A DNA stretch of 64,000 nucleotides, from NCBI GenBank assembly GCA_030437565.1, contig CP129291.1, forward strand, positions 1,178,001-1,242,000, written 5' to 3'. A program made the position numbers and the translations under genes. Under the pieces are notes generated by a model. The model did not search any database, was not told the DNA's origin, and saw only the letters and a program-made list of their open reading frames with translations. Below, piece after piece: positions 20,505 to 30,835 of the stretch (its first letter is position 1; every line of letters starts with the position of its first letter). This stretch comes from Terrilactibacillus sp. S3-3 (lineage in GTDB: Bacteria; Bacillota; Bacilli; Bacillales; Sporolactobacillaceae).

Positions 20505-22437
20505 ATGTCTGAAATTAATATCACGTTTCCAGATGGCAACAAAAAAGTCTTTGAGGCGGGAATAACGACTGAAGATGTGGCCGGTTCAATCAGTTCCGGG
20601 CTGAAAAAGCAGGCTGCGGCCGGAAAATTTAATGATCAATTGATTGACTTGAAGCGGCCGCTTGAAACGGACGGACAACTGGAAGTCTTAAAAATAGACG
20701 CTCCGGAAGCGGTTGAAATCATGCGCCATACAACCGCGCATGTGATGGCGCAAGCGGTTAAACGGCTTTATGGGAATGTAAAACTTGGCGTCGGTCCTGT
20801 GATTGAAGAAGGCTTCTATTACGATATCGACATGGAACATAAGCTGTCGCCTGATGATTTGCCGAAGATTGAAAAAGAAATGAAGAAAATCGTCTCCGAG
20901 AATCTAGAAATTGTTCGCGAAGTGGTGAGCCGTGAGGAAGCCATCCGCCGCTTTAAAGAAATCGGCGATGATCTGAAACTTGAATTGATCGAGGCGATTC
21001 CGGAAGGGGAAACCGTGACGATCTATAAGCAGGGTGAATATTTTGATCTGTGCCGCGGGCCTCATTTGCCGTCAACCGGAAAAATTAAGGCGTTCAAATT
21101 GTTGAATATTGCCGGTGCCTACTGGCGCGGAGACAGCAATAATCAAATGCTGCAGCGGGTCTACGGCACGGCTTTTGCCAAACAAAGCGAACTCGATGCC
21201 CACCTTGCCGAACTGAAAGAAAGAAAAGAGCGTGATCACCGCAAGCTTGGCAAACAATTGGATCTGTTCGCCATTTCCCCCGGAAATCGGCCAAGGGCTG
21301 CCGATCTGGATGCCAAAGGGTGCTACTATCCGCCGGATCATTGAACGTTATATTGTCGATTTGGAAGTGGCGCACGGCTATCAACACGTTTATACATCGA
21401 ACCTAGCCAGTGTCGAACTGTATAAAACGAGCGGCCACTGGGATCATTATAAAGAAAATATGTATCCCGTTATGAAAGTCGACAATGAAGAACTCGTTCT
21501 AAGGCCGATGAACTGCCCGCACCATTTGATGGTGTACAAACAACATTTGCACAGCTATCGTGATCTGCCGATTCGGATTGCCGAACTGGGTACGATGTAT
21601 CGCTATGAAATGTCGGGTGCACTTGCCGGTTTGCAGCGTGTCAGGGCGATGACGCTGAATGATTCGCACATTGTCTGCCGTCCGGATCAGATGAAAGAGG
21701 AATTCATCAGTGTTGTCAAAATGATCCACAAAGTGTATAAAGACTTCGGCATTGATGACTTCTATTTCCGGCTATCTTATCGTGATCCGGAAGACAAAGA
21801 AAAATATGTGGATAATGATGAAATGTGGGACGTGGGAGAAAGGCAGCTTCGCGAAACGATGGACGAGCTTGGTCTCGATTATGTTGAAGCCAAAGGTGAA
21901 GCGGCTTTCTACGGACCAAAACTTGATGTTCAAGTAAAAACAGCGATGGGTAATGATGAAACACTGTCGACTGTTCAGATCGATTTCCATCTGCCGAATC
22001 AGTTTGGATTAACCTATATTGGAGAAGACGGAAAGGAACATCGCCCGGTCGTTCTTCACCGCGGTGTTGTCGGTACGATGGAGCGGTTTGTTGCTTTTCT
22101 GATTGAAAAATACAAAGGGGCTTTCCCGACATGGCTGGCACCTGTTCAAGTCCAGGTTATTCCGGTCGCTCCGCCTCATGCGGAATATGCCGAACAAGTG
22201 AAAGAAAACCTGAAAGCCGCCGGCATTCGCGTCGAAGTGGATGAACGCGATGAAAAACTGGGTTACAAGATTCGCGAAGCCCAAACGCAAAAAATTCCGT
22301 TTATGATCGTTGTCGGCGATGAAGAAATGAACCATCACTCTGTCAATGTTCGCCGCTACGGCGAGAGTACATCGTCGTCGGTCGATTTGGATGCTTTCAA
22401 GGACAACATACTGAAACGAGTGGCCGATCATAAATAA
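20505..22437 (+). CDS. thrS: Threonyl-tRNA synthetase (one frameshift)
   Basis: Charges tRNA-Thr. About 644 residues: TGS domain (residues 1-64), editing domain with [16 protein letters not shown], class II catalytic core with motif 2 [11 protein letters not shown] and the zinc Cys in [12 protein letters not shown], His in [13 protein letters not shown], and an anticodon-binding domain from about residue 530. One extra C near 21282 breaks the frame ([16 protein letters not shown] reads across it). ATG 20505 follows AGGAG. Regulated by the upstream T-box. Confidence 0.96.
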
Positions 22438-22465
22438 TCGCATGACAGAGGATAATAAAAAACCC

Positions 22466-22494
22466 TTGAATTATTTTAGGAAAAATGTTATATT
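22466..22494 (+). promoter_or_regulatory. Sigma-A promoter of the infC operon
   Basis: TTGAAT, 17-bp spacer, TATATT; transcription would begin near 22501, ahead of the structured leader. Confidence 0.75.
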
Positions 22495-22500
22495 GTATGG

Positions 22501-22640
22501 TGTTAATAAATGAGCAAAGCAGAGGCGCCCGGCTTCTCACCTGAACGACGCATTTCACGCAGTTGTCAGGTTGCGACGAATGGATGAGGATTCCGTGTGG
22601 GCGTTTTGACGCTCACACGTTTTATTTTGTATGTGTTCTC
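22501..22640 (+). promoter_or_regulatory. L20 autoregulatory leader of infC-rpmI-rplT
   Basis: A structured leader with ACCTGAACGACGCATTTC and GTTGTCAGGTTGCGACGAATGG pairing arms, then a terminator (CGTGTGGGCG/CGCTCACACG, 22594-22619, followed by TTTTATTTT). Position and shape match the Bacillus L20 leader, where excess ribosomal protein L20 promotes termination. Confidence 0.8.
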
Positions 22641-22681
22641 TGCCGTTTTTTGGCGCTAAATTATTTTGGAGGTGGCTCAAT

Positions 22682-23198
22682 ATTAGCAAAGAAATGATTG
22701 TCAACGAGGGGATTCGTGCTCCTCAAGTTCGTTTGATTGGTCAAAACGGTGAACAAGTCGGCATTAAGTCCAAAGCGGAGGCCCTTACGATGGCACGTCA
22801 TGTCAACCTCGACCTGGTCATGGTGGCGCCGAATGCCAAACCCCCGGTTTGCCGGATTATGGACTATGGAAAATATCGTTACGAACAACAAAAGAAAGAC
22901 AAAAGAGGCACGCAAAAATCAAAAAGTCATCAGCATCAAAGAAATTCGTTTGAGCCCGAGCATTGAAGAGCATGACTTTAACACGAAGTTGCGCAATGCC
23001 AAGAAGTTCCTTGAAAAAGGAGACAAAGTAAAGGCATCTGTCCGTTTTAGAGGAAGGGCGATCACCCACTCCGATCTTGGAAGAAAAGTGCTGGAACGGC
23101 TCGCCGAGGAATGCGCGGATGTCAGCGTTATCGAAGCAAGGCCGAAAATGGAAGGCCGCAGCATGTTTCTGGTTCTTGCCCCGAAAGTTGATAAGTAA
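22682..23198 (+). CDS. infC: Translation initiation factor IF-3, ATT start (one frameshift)
   Basis: Binds the 30S subunit and checks start-codon choice. The reading frame starts with the rare codon ATT at 22682 ([20 protein letters not shown]) after GGAGGTGG; ATT starts are typical of infC and give autoregulation, because IF-3 rejects non-standard starts. Two domains: N-terminal up to [14 protein letters not shown]-terminal from [19 protein letters not shown]. An extra base near 22895 breaks the frame in the linker. About 171 residues. Confidence 0.94.
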
Positions 23199-23227
23199 AA
23201 GAAGTTTACACGTAGGAGGAATTTTTT

Positions 23228-23416
23228 ATGCCAAAAATGAAAACGCACAAGGGTGCTGCCAAACGTTTCAAAAAAACGGGCAGCGGCAAACTGAAACGCA
23301 ATCATGCTTTTACCAGCCACATGATGAGTAATAAATCTCAGAAACAAAAACGCAGCCTTCGCAAGAGCGGCGTGCTGTCTTCGGCTGATGAAAAACGAAT
23401 CAGCAAACTCATCTAA
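23228..23416 (+). CDS. rpmI: Ribosomal protein L35
   Basis: Large-subunit ribosomal protein, 62 residues, strongly basic. Starts [20 protein letters not shown] and contains HAFTSHM, as usual for the family (normally 64-66 residues). ATG follows TAGGAGG. Middle gene of infC-rpmI-rplT. Confidence 0.96.
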   Translation: MPKMKTHKGAAKRFKKTGSGKLKRNHAFTSHMMSNKSQKQKRSLRKSGVLSSADEKRISKLI

Positions 23417-23475
23417 TTGACATAGATGATTGGAACGGAAAATACATTTGGCTATATTTTTTAGGAGGGTTTTAC

Positions 23476-23832
23476 ATGGCAAGAGTTAAAGGCGGATATG
23501 TCACACGACGCAGACGCAAAAGGGTATTAAAACTTGCAAAAGGTTATTTCGGCGCAAAGCATAAATTATTTAAAGTCGCACAACAACAAGTTTTTAAATC
23601 GCTGCAATATGCATATCGTGACCGTCGGCAAAGAAAACGTGATTTCCGCAAGCTTTGGATCGCGCGGATCAATGCAGCCGCACGGATCAATGGCTTGTCT
23701 TACAGCCGGCTTATCCACGGCTTGAAGGTGGCCGGCGTCGATGTCAACCGCAAAATGCTGGCTGATTTAGCGGTCAACGATGCTACAGCCTTCGCGACAC
23801 TGGCAACAAAGGCAAAAGAAGCCGTGAAATAA
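23476..23832 (+). CDS. rplT: Ribosomal protein L20
   Basis: Large-subunit protein needed for early 50S assembly, and the feedback regulator of this operon through the upstream leader. 118 residues, intact: starts [23 protein letters not shown], contains [25 protein letters not shown] follows TAGGAGGG. A terminator follows at 23844. Confidence 0.97.
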   Translation: MARVKGGYVTRRRRKRVLKLAKGYFGAKHKLFKVAQQQVFKSLQYAYRDRRQRKRDFRKLWIARINAAARINGLSYSRLIHGLKVAGVDVNRKMLADLAVNDATAFATLATKAKEAVK

Positions 23833-23843
23833 GCAGCAAAGCA

Positions 23844-23873
23844 AAAGATCGTCTTTTAGACGGTCTTTTTTTT
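23844..23873 (+). terminator. Terminator of infC-rpmI-rplT
   Basis: AAAGATCGTC and GACGGTCTTT arms (one mismatch) around TTTTA, with the T run continuing to 23873. Confidence 0.8.
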
Positions 23874-23929
23874 AGGAATGATGGGCTGTTTTGGCTGAAA
23901 GTGGATAAATGTGAGATTAGTCCGCATGG

Positions 23930-24120
23930 TTGGCCCGGTTCAGAGTAGATGTCTCATTGGGGTTGAATCCATTTAACGGCAAGCGGCGTACTCGCTTTGC
24001 TCGATCACCATTGCCGTCCGTTATCTTCATTCTCATGCCGGCATCATCCACCGTGATGATTATGAAAACACGGTCAAACTGCTGATTAGAGTGGTGAAAC
24101 TTTGGACGCCAGCCGAGTGA
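23930..24120 (+). pseudogene. 3' remnant of an M42-family aminopeptidase gene (ysdC-like)
   Basis: About 60 codons with the C-terminal signature of M42 glutamyl aminopeptidases: SIHLTASGV, then [19 protein letters not shown] and KLLI, ending at TGA 24118-24120. The His in RYLHSH corresponds to a metal ligand of the family. Reading needs one or two frame changes near 23952 and 23985, and nothing upstream matches the rest of the roughly 360-residue enzyme; only about 55 bp separate it from the rplT terminator. B. subtilis has ysdC just downstream of rplT, so this looks like the remains of that gene. Repeat copy 3 begins ten bases after it on the opposite strand. Confidence 0.7.
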
Positions 24121-24129
24121 ACAAGATGA

Positions 24130-24350
24130 TTTATCCCGCATTAACGGCAAGTAAAGACTCCCACCTCAAGGCTTCAATGAATTCGAAGAAGCATAGATGG
24201 GAGATAACTGCCCGTAAAAGCCTGATCTTATGAACACAGACTAAAGGCACCATATCCTGTGGCAACGTCTGTGTGTGACCCATATGGGCAAGAGCTAACA
24301 ATTAGTGGGGATGGAAGCCCCCCCACTGATTGAAATTTCACCTTATGATT
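24130..24350 (-). repeat. Structured dispersed repeat, copy 3 (minus strand, downstream of sspI)
   Basis: About 220 bp read on the minus strand from TCATAAGGTGAAATTTC (24350) to GCGGGATAAA (24130). Keeps CAATCAGTGGGG/CCCCACTAATTG, the ACACAGAC/GTCTGTGT stem, the inner GCCACAGGATATGG hairpin, ACGGGCAGT with CTTGCCGT, and the CTCCCA/TGGGAG and CTTC/GAAG stems. The first CAGGATG hairpin is lost here (CCCATATGGG keeps only a stem). It lies just after the sspI terminator and runs in the same direction as sspI. Confidence 0.85.
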
Positions 24351-24384
24351 GACTGAGCGGGGAGCGCGGGTTTATTACCGCAGC

Positions 24385-24415
24385 AAAAGAACGCGCCTGG
24401 AAGGGGCGTTCTTTT
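24385..24415 (-). terminator. Terminator of sspI
   Basis: AAAAGAACGCCCC and GCGCGTTCTTTT pair on the minus strand and end in a T run. The stem is symmetric, so it could also stop plus-strand transcription. Confidence 0.75.
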
Positions 24416-24474
24416 GGGATGATGAGCGGGGAACGGGCTGACGTAAAGCGGACGGTATGTTTTTCGCCGGCCGT

Positions 24475-24678
24475 TCAGACGCCCTTTTCCAAGTTGTCAA
24501 CCATTTGATTGCGCAGGTTTTCATCGGATTCGTTCCAGATGACTTCAAAAAGCACGCCAAGACCGGGCAGCATTTTTTCCTGTCCGTCTTGTATGGCATC
24601 GACAATCGTGTTCCGGAGCTGATCCTTGTCATTGTCTGAAATGTTATGGATAACCGCCTTGCGAATGTTTAAGTCCAT
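24475..24678 (-). CDS. sspI: Small acid-soluble spore protein SspI
   Basis: Minor spore protein of the SspI family, made in the forespore. 67 residues: [18 protein letters not shown], then [19 protein letters not shown] and [14 protein letters not shown]. The ATG at 24678 is preceded by AAAGGAGAA on the minus strand; a longer upstream frame exists but lacks a ribosome site. In B. subtilis sspI also lies beside the gene for the rRNA methylase and pheST. Its presence shows a spore former. Confidence 0.95.
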   Translation of the reverse strand: MDLNIRKAVIHNISDNDKDQLRNTIVDAIQDGQEKMLPGLGVLFEVIWNESDENLRNQMVDNLEKGV

Positions 24679-24937
24679 GAGATGGTTTTCTCCTTTCGAT
24701 GTTTGAGGATTCAAAGTGAGCCTTTTGATATCGCGGGGCCGGCCGAGCGAACGAAAAAGGCCGGCCGCCCGAAGAGGAGGCGGCAGTATCATTAGTATTG
24801 ATCAAAAAGCAGGAATTATGTAAGCTTTACGTAACCTTATTATAAGCAAATTGAATTTTTGATTAAGCTGGGCAAGGACAGGAAGGGGATGCGCAGCAAG
24901 CGGGCTATTTCCTAACGAAGGGGTTTTTTTTTTTAAT

Positions 24938-25710
24938 TTGAGAAGAATGGTGTCGCTTCAAAATGAAAAAGTAAAAGGGTGGAAAAAGCTGAGACTGAAG
25001 AAATGGCGGGAAAAGCAAAGGGTTTACCTGATTGAGGGGCCGCATTTGCTTCAGGAGGCCGTCCGCTCGTCTCACGGGAAGATCAAAACGATTATTCTCG
25101 ATGAGGGTTTTCGCTTGCCGGATGAATGGCCGCTGGCCGGGATTGAGGCCTATCAAGTGACGCATAAAATTTTTACGGAACTATCAGAAACCGATTCACC
25201 GCAAGGCATTATTGGGATCTGCGAGATGGAAGAGGATCAAGTTGAAATAGGCCCAGGCTGCTATTTGCTGGTTGACGGGTTCAGGATCCGGGCAATTTGG
25301 GGACATTGATTCGCACGGCGGACGCATTTGGTTTAGACGCGGTTTTTTTTTTGGGCGAGGGATGCGTCGATTTGTACAATGCCAAGACTTTGCGCGCAGC
25401 TCAAGGGTCGCATTTCCATTTAGCGGTCGTGCGCCGCGATCTATTCAAGGTTGCGGGGAGAATGAAAAGGCTCGGCATCCCGCTTTACGGCTCATCGCTT
25501 CGCGGTCAAAACATGGAGAAAACGACGGTTCACGGTTTCTCTTTTGGGCTAGTTGCCGGTAACGAAGGAAACGGTGTCTCGCCGGAGCTGCTCTCCGAAA
25601 CGGATCACGAAATAAAAATTCCAATGTTCGGAAAGGCAGAATCCATGAATGTGGCGGTGGCAACAGGTATTCTTCTTTATTGGCTGCGGACGGCAGGACT
25701 TGCGAACTGA
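24938..25710 (+). CDS. TrmH/SpoU-family RNA 2'-O-methyltransferase (one frameshift)
   Basis: Predicted rRNA methylase of the SPOUT class (YsgA group), using S-adenosylmethionine. About 258 residues. The N-terminal substrate-binding domain contains VYLIEGPHLLQEAV; the catalytic knot has QDPGNLGTLIRTADAFG, FGLVAGNEGNGVS and the C-terminal IPMFGKAESMNVAVATGILL. A missing G near 25278 breaks the frame just before the first knot motif. TTG 24938 or ATG 24947 could be the start; no strong ribosome site is visible because a T run intervenes. Followed by the pheST T-box. Confidence 0.9.
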
Positions 25711-25728
25711 ATAAAAATTTCATATACT
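25700..25728 (+). promoter_or_regulatory. Sigma-A promoter of pheST
   Basis: TTGCGA, 17-bp spacer, TATACT. The -35 lies inside the end of the methyltransferase gene. Confidence 0.65.
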
Positions 25729-25744
25729 AGGTAAAGATATTGGA

Positions 25745-26015
25745 TTTTTGTAATGAAAGCGAATGAAGTAAAGGCTGGGAAAGAGAGTAGTACTCTTGAG
25801 TCGCCATTCAGGAAGAGCGCGTCTTTAGACTGAAAGCGCGCTTATGGAACGAACGAGGGGAATTCACTCTGGAGCCGCCATCTGAACACCGATTTCTTTA
25901 AGTTAAGGATGGACCGGTTTTAGGACAACCGTTATCATGATAAGTGGGCAGCGAGGGCTGCCAACAAGGGTGGTACCGCGACGCTTCGTCCCTTTTTGGG
26001 GACGGGGCTTTTTTG
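25745..26015 (+). promoter_or_regulatory. T-box leader controlling pheST
   Basis: T-box core AACAAGGGTGGTACCGCG at 25963-25980, followed by a terminator (CGTCCC/GGGACG, then TTTTTT, to 26014). The triplet TTC at 25863-25865 lies in GGGAATTCACTCTGGAGC, the usual place of the specifier, and matches phenylalanine. Confidence 0.9.
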
Positions 26016-26047
26016 TTTTGAAAAAATAGTTCGATGGAGGATGCGTC

Positions 26048-27082
<1,035 letters not shown>

Positions 27083-27097
27083 AGGGGAGCTAGCAAC

Positions 27098-29521
27098 ATG
27101 TTGGTATCATATAATTGGTTGAAAGATTACGTCGATTTGGACGGTGTGACGCCGGAAGCATTAGCGGATAAAATCACGAATGCCGGCATCGAAGTGGAAC
27201 ACTTGACTTACAACGGCGCCGGTCTGAAAGGGATCGTGATTGGAAAAGTGGAGACATGCACGTCTCACCCGAGCGCCGACAAGCTGCACGTCTGTGAGGT
27301 TAATTTGGGAGATGAAACGGTGCAAATCATCTGCGGCGCGCCGAACGTCGCCGCCGGACAAAAAGTGCCGGTCGCCAAAGTAGGGGCAAGGATCGCGGGC
27401 AATGTGAAGATCAAACGGGCCAAACTGAGGGGCGAAGTGTCGAACGGGATGATCTGTTCACTTGCCGAACTTGGTGTGGACAATAATTTGGTTCCGAAAG
27501 AATACGCCGACGGGATTTTCGTATTTGAAGACGATGTTCCGGTCGGAGAGAATGCGCTGCCTTATCTGAATCTGGATGATGCGATTCTTGAACTGGATAT
27601 TTTGCCGAACAGTGCCCACTGCCTGAATATGATTGGCGTTGCTCATGAAGTGGGTGCCGTTCTGAATAAGAAAATCAAAGTGCCGGCTGTCGAACTCACG
27701 GAAGATAAGGAGAAAGCCGCTGATCACGTCGCTGTGCACGTAGAAGTTGCGGACAAAGTCCCTTATTATGGCGCACGGTCATCGACAATATCAAGGTGGC
27801 ACCGTCACCGCGCCGGATGCAGCTCCGTTTGATCGCTGCTGGCATCCGCCCGATCAGCAATGTCGTGGATATCGCCAACTATGTCATGATTGAGTATGGG
27901 CAGCCGCTGCACACCTTTGATTTCGATACTTTTGGTTCGGATGACGTGCGGGTCCGCCTTGCTGAACAAGGAGAAAAAATGATTACGCTGGACGGCCAGG
28001 AAAGGAAACTTGCTGATACGGATATATTGATTACTAACGGAAAAGCTGCGGCTGCTGTGGCCGGCGTCATGGGCGGCGAAAGCTCCGAAGTCACTGAAGC
28101 AACAAAGACGGTACTGCTTGAATTCGCTATTTTCAACCCGATTGCTGTCCGCCGAACGTCTTCAAGACTGCAGCTGCGGACAGACGCCAGCAGCCGCTAC
28201 GAAAAAGGTCTTGACCGCAACCGGGTCGTAGCGGCCGGCAATCGGGCGGCGGAACTGCTGGCCCGGCTTGCAGGGGCACGTGTGTGCTGGGTGGCATTGT
28301 CGAGCAAGGTGCGCGCACTGTTCCGGAATCGGTTATAACCATGCCTTGGCAAAAAATCAACCAGGTGCTGGGGTCATCATTGCCGCTTTCTGAAATCACT
28401 GATATCCTCGTGCGTCTCGGTTTTGCTGTTCGGGAGGACGGGGACAACTTCCATGTGACGGTTCCTTCACGCCGGCCGGATGTGGCTATTCCTGAAGATC
28501 TCGTTGAAGAAGTCGGCCGCCTTTATGGTTATAATCATTTGCCGGCAACGCTTCCGGAAGGTTCTTCGATGCATGCCGGGCTGACGCCTTATCAAAAACT
28601 GCACCGCCGCGTTCAGGACTATATGGAAAGCTGCGGGCTTTATCAAGCTTTCACGTATTCACTCACAACGCGGGAAAAATCAAAGGCATTGAATGTTGTG
28701 GAAAGCGGGAGTGAACCGATCCGTTTGATAATGCCAATGAGCGAAGAACATGCCGTGCTTCGCATGAGCATTGTTCCGCAGCTCATTGACGTCGTGCAGT
28801 ATCACCTCAATCGCCAGATGCCGAATGTGAAACTATATGAAATCGGCAAAGTTTTTACGGTCTCTCCGGACGGGGGGGAAAACTTGCGCGCGAAGCGGAA
28901 CACTTGGCAGGTGTTTTAACCGGATATACATCGGAGCGCAATTGGGAAGGCGAGCCGGCAGCCGCCGATTTCTTTACGGCAAAAGGGATCATCGAGGGCT
29001 TTTTCGATATATTTGGCGCACTCGAGGATGTCGCTTTCAAACCGGCGAAAAGGAAAGGACTTCATCCGGGACGAACGGCCGATATTCTTCTGAACGATCA
29101 AGTGATTGGTTACCTTGGCCAGCTGCATCCAAGCGTCCAGAAAGAAAAGGATCTGAACGACACCTATGTCTTTGAAATTGCTTTTGAAACGCTGCTGAAA
29201 AATGACAGGCCGGATACAGTGTATAAAAGTTTGCCGCGTTTCCCGTCGACAACCCGGGATATCGCGCTTGTTGTCAATCGTGACGTTCTGGCGGCCGATC
29301 TTAATGATGCTATTCGGGAAGCCGGCGGACCGCTTCTTGACTCCGTTCAATTGTTCGATGTTTATGAAGGCAGTCATGTTGATAAAGACAAAAAATCAAT
29401 GGCCTTTTCGCTGAAGTTTCTTCATCCGGAAAGAACATTGACGGATGATGAAGTGAATGCAGCCTACGAAAAAGTAATTAAAACGTGTGAGAAAAAGTTC
29501 GATGCCCAATTGAGAGGATAA
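27098..29521 (+). CDS. pheT: Phenylalanyl-tRNA synthetase beta chain (three frameshifts)
   Basis: Editing and tRNA-binding subunit of PheRS. About 808 residues: tRNA-binding domain (residues 40-150, GIVIGKVETCTSHPSADKL), B3/B4 editing domain (RPISNVVDIANYVMIEYGQP), B5 domain, catalytic-like core (VPSRRPDVAIPEDLVEEVGR), and a C-terminal ferredoxin-fold anticodon-binding domain (YKSLPRFPSTTRDIALVV). Frames break near 27777, 28285 and in the G7 run near 28878; each junction continues the expected protein. ATG 27098 after GGGGAGC. Confidence 0.95.
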
Positions 29522-29535
29522 TGGATTTGAGGATG

Positions 29536-29566
29536 GCCGGGGCCGGCGTGAAAGACCGGCCCCGGC
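29536..29566 (+). other. Perfect GC-rich hairpin after pheT
   Basis: GCCGGGGCCGG and CCGGCCCCGGC form an 11-bp perfect stem around CGTGAAAGA. No T run follows, so it is probably an mRNA 3' stabiliser or a degenerate terminator. Confidence 0.55.
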
Positions 29567-29704
29567 GATCTCTATCATAAGTGATCACAGACATCATTCA
29601 TCTTATCTGTATTTATGCAAAATTTTAAATTTTCGTTGATTTGGTTAGGTCGTTGATGTTAAAATTGATTCTATTAATGAAATACAAAACAAGGGAAATG
29701 GATC

Positions 29705-30662
29705 ATGCTTGAAAAAATAAACGCTCGATTGACAAAAATGATGCCTTTTTTGACGCCAACTAGTTTAATTATGGGAGTTGATAGGAAAGCGGCTGGAACA
29801 TCTGGTTTTTTTAATTCCGTGGATTTTCGCTTTTATGACTTTTAGCGGCAGTCTGGGATCAAATTTTAAACAATTTAAGAACGTGCTGCAACGTCCTTTT
29901 CCGATCGTCATTGCCGTCGCTTTTCTGCATGTTTTCATGCCTCTTCTTGCCTTGTCTATCGGCCATCTGATTTTTTGGCGGCGATCCGTTCACGATCACC
30001 GGTTTTATCCTCGCGGTTGTCATTCCTACGGGTATCACAAGCTTTGTTTGGGTATCCATTTATAGCGGAAATGCCGTTCTGTGCCTGTCGATCATTCTGA
30101 TTGACACGCTGCTGTCGCCAATTGTCGTCCCATACAGCCTGCAGCTGTTAATTGGAGCCAAAGTGAACGTCGATACGTGGCAATTAATGAGAGATATGTT
30201 TTTCATGATTGTGATCCCTTCGGTTCTTGGTATGGAGGTCAATCAATTGACGCGCGGCGAGGCGAAAAAATGGGGGAAAAGCTTTCACTTTTCTCTAAAT
30301 TGGGGATCGCGGTGATTGTCCTGATTAACGGCGCAGTTTTGACGCCTTATCTCAAGAATATGAACATGAAGGTTCTACTGATTATTGCCTGCGTTTTTGT
30401 GATTTCCGCCTCCGGCTACTTTTTCAGCTGGCTTGTCGGCGCACTGTTAAACTGGAAAAGAGATGAAACCGTGACTTTGATGTATAATGGCGGAATGAGA
30501 AATATCAGTGCGGGCTCGGTCCTGGCCGTTACTTTTTTCCCTCCTCCGGTCGTGCTTCCTGTCGTCCTCGGCATGCTTTTTCAGCAGGTGCTGGCGGCAA
30601 CTTACGGACGATTATTTTTCGATGAAAGCAAACGGAGAGTAAAGCAAAAGCCGGCATCCTAA
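29705..30662 (+). CDS. Bile acid:sodium symporter (BASS) family transporter (three frameshifts)
   Basis: Integral membrane transporter related to the BASS superfamily; substrate unknown. About 319 residues with roughly nine hydrophobic segments, including FLIPWIFAFMTFSGSLGSNF, FILAVVIPTGITSFVWVSIY, IILIDTLLSPIVVPYSL and the second-repeat motif TLMYNGGMRNISAGSVLAV, all arranged as in BASS proteins. Frames break near 29778, 29975 and 30277. ATG at 29705. This gene is an insertion relative to B. subtilis order (pheT is followed there by rnhC and zapA). A link with the downstream acetyl-CoA synthetase, for instance organic acid uptake, is only a guess. Confidence 0.75.
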
Positions 30663-30740
30663 ATCCACGGGCGCATGGTCATCCCTGTTTCAAGAATTGG
30701 CTGTTTTTTATCTATTTTTTTGGAACGGGGATGAAAATGT

Positions 30741-30769
30741 TTGAAAAATTGCCACATTTGTCATATAAT
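30741..30769 (+). promoter_or_regulatory. Sigma-A promoter of acsA
   Basis: TTGAAA, 17-bp spacer, TATAAT. The cre site begins three bases downstream of the -10. Confidence 0.8.
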
Positions 30770-30771
30770 TG

Positions 30772-30785
30772 TGTAAGCGCTTTTA
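30772..30785 (+). promoter_or_regulatory. cre site (CcpA operator) at the acsA start point
   Basis: TGTAAGCGCTTTTA matches the catabolite-response element TGWAARCGYTWNCW at 13 of 14 positions. Lying on the transcription start, it should repress acsA when sugar is abundant, as known for B. subtilis acsA. Confidence 0.8.
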
Positions 30786-30835
30786 TTCAGAATTTTTTAG
30801 ACAACGGTATTGAAAAAATAAAAGGAGGCGTTTGC

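Noticed and set aside
23917-24150. A 77-codon minus-strand frame near repeat copy 3
   Set aside because: The plus strand of the same bases reads as the C-terminus of an M42 aminopeptidase, so the minus frame is a shadow.
24130-24350. CRISPR array or tandem satellite in the repeat regions
   Set aside because: Each repeat copy is single, about 210 bp, with no regularly spaced units or spacers.
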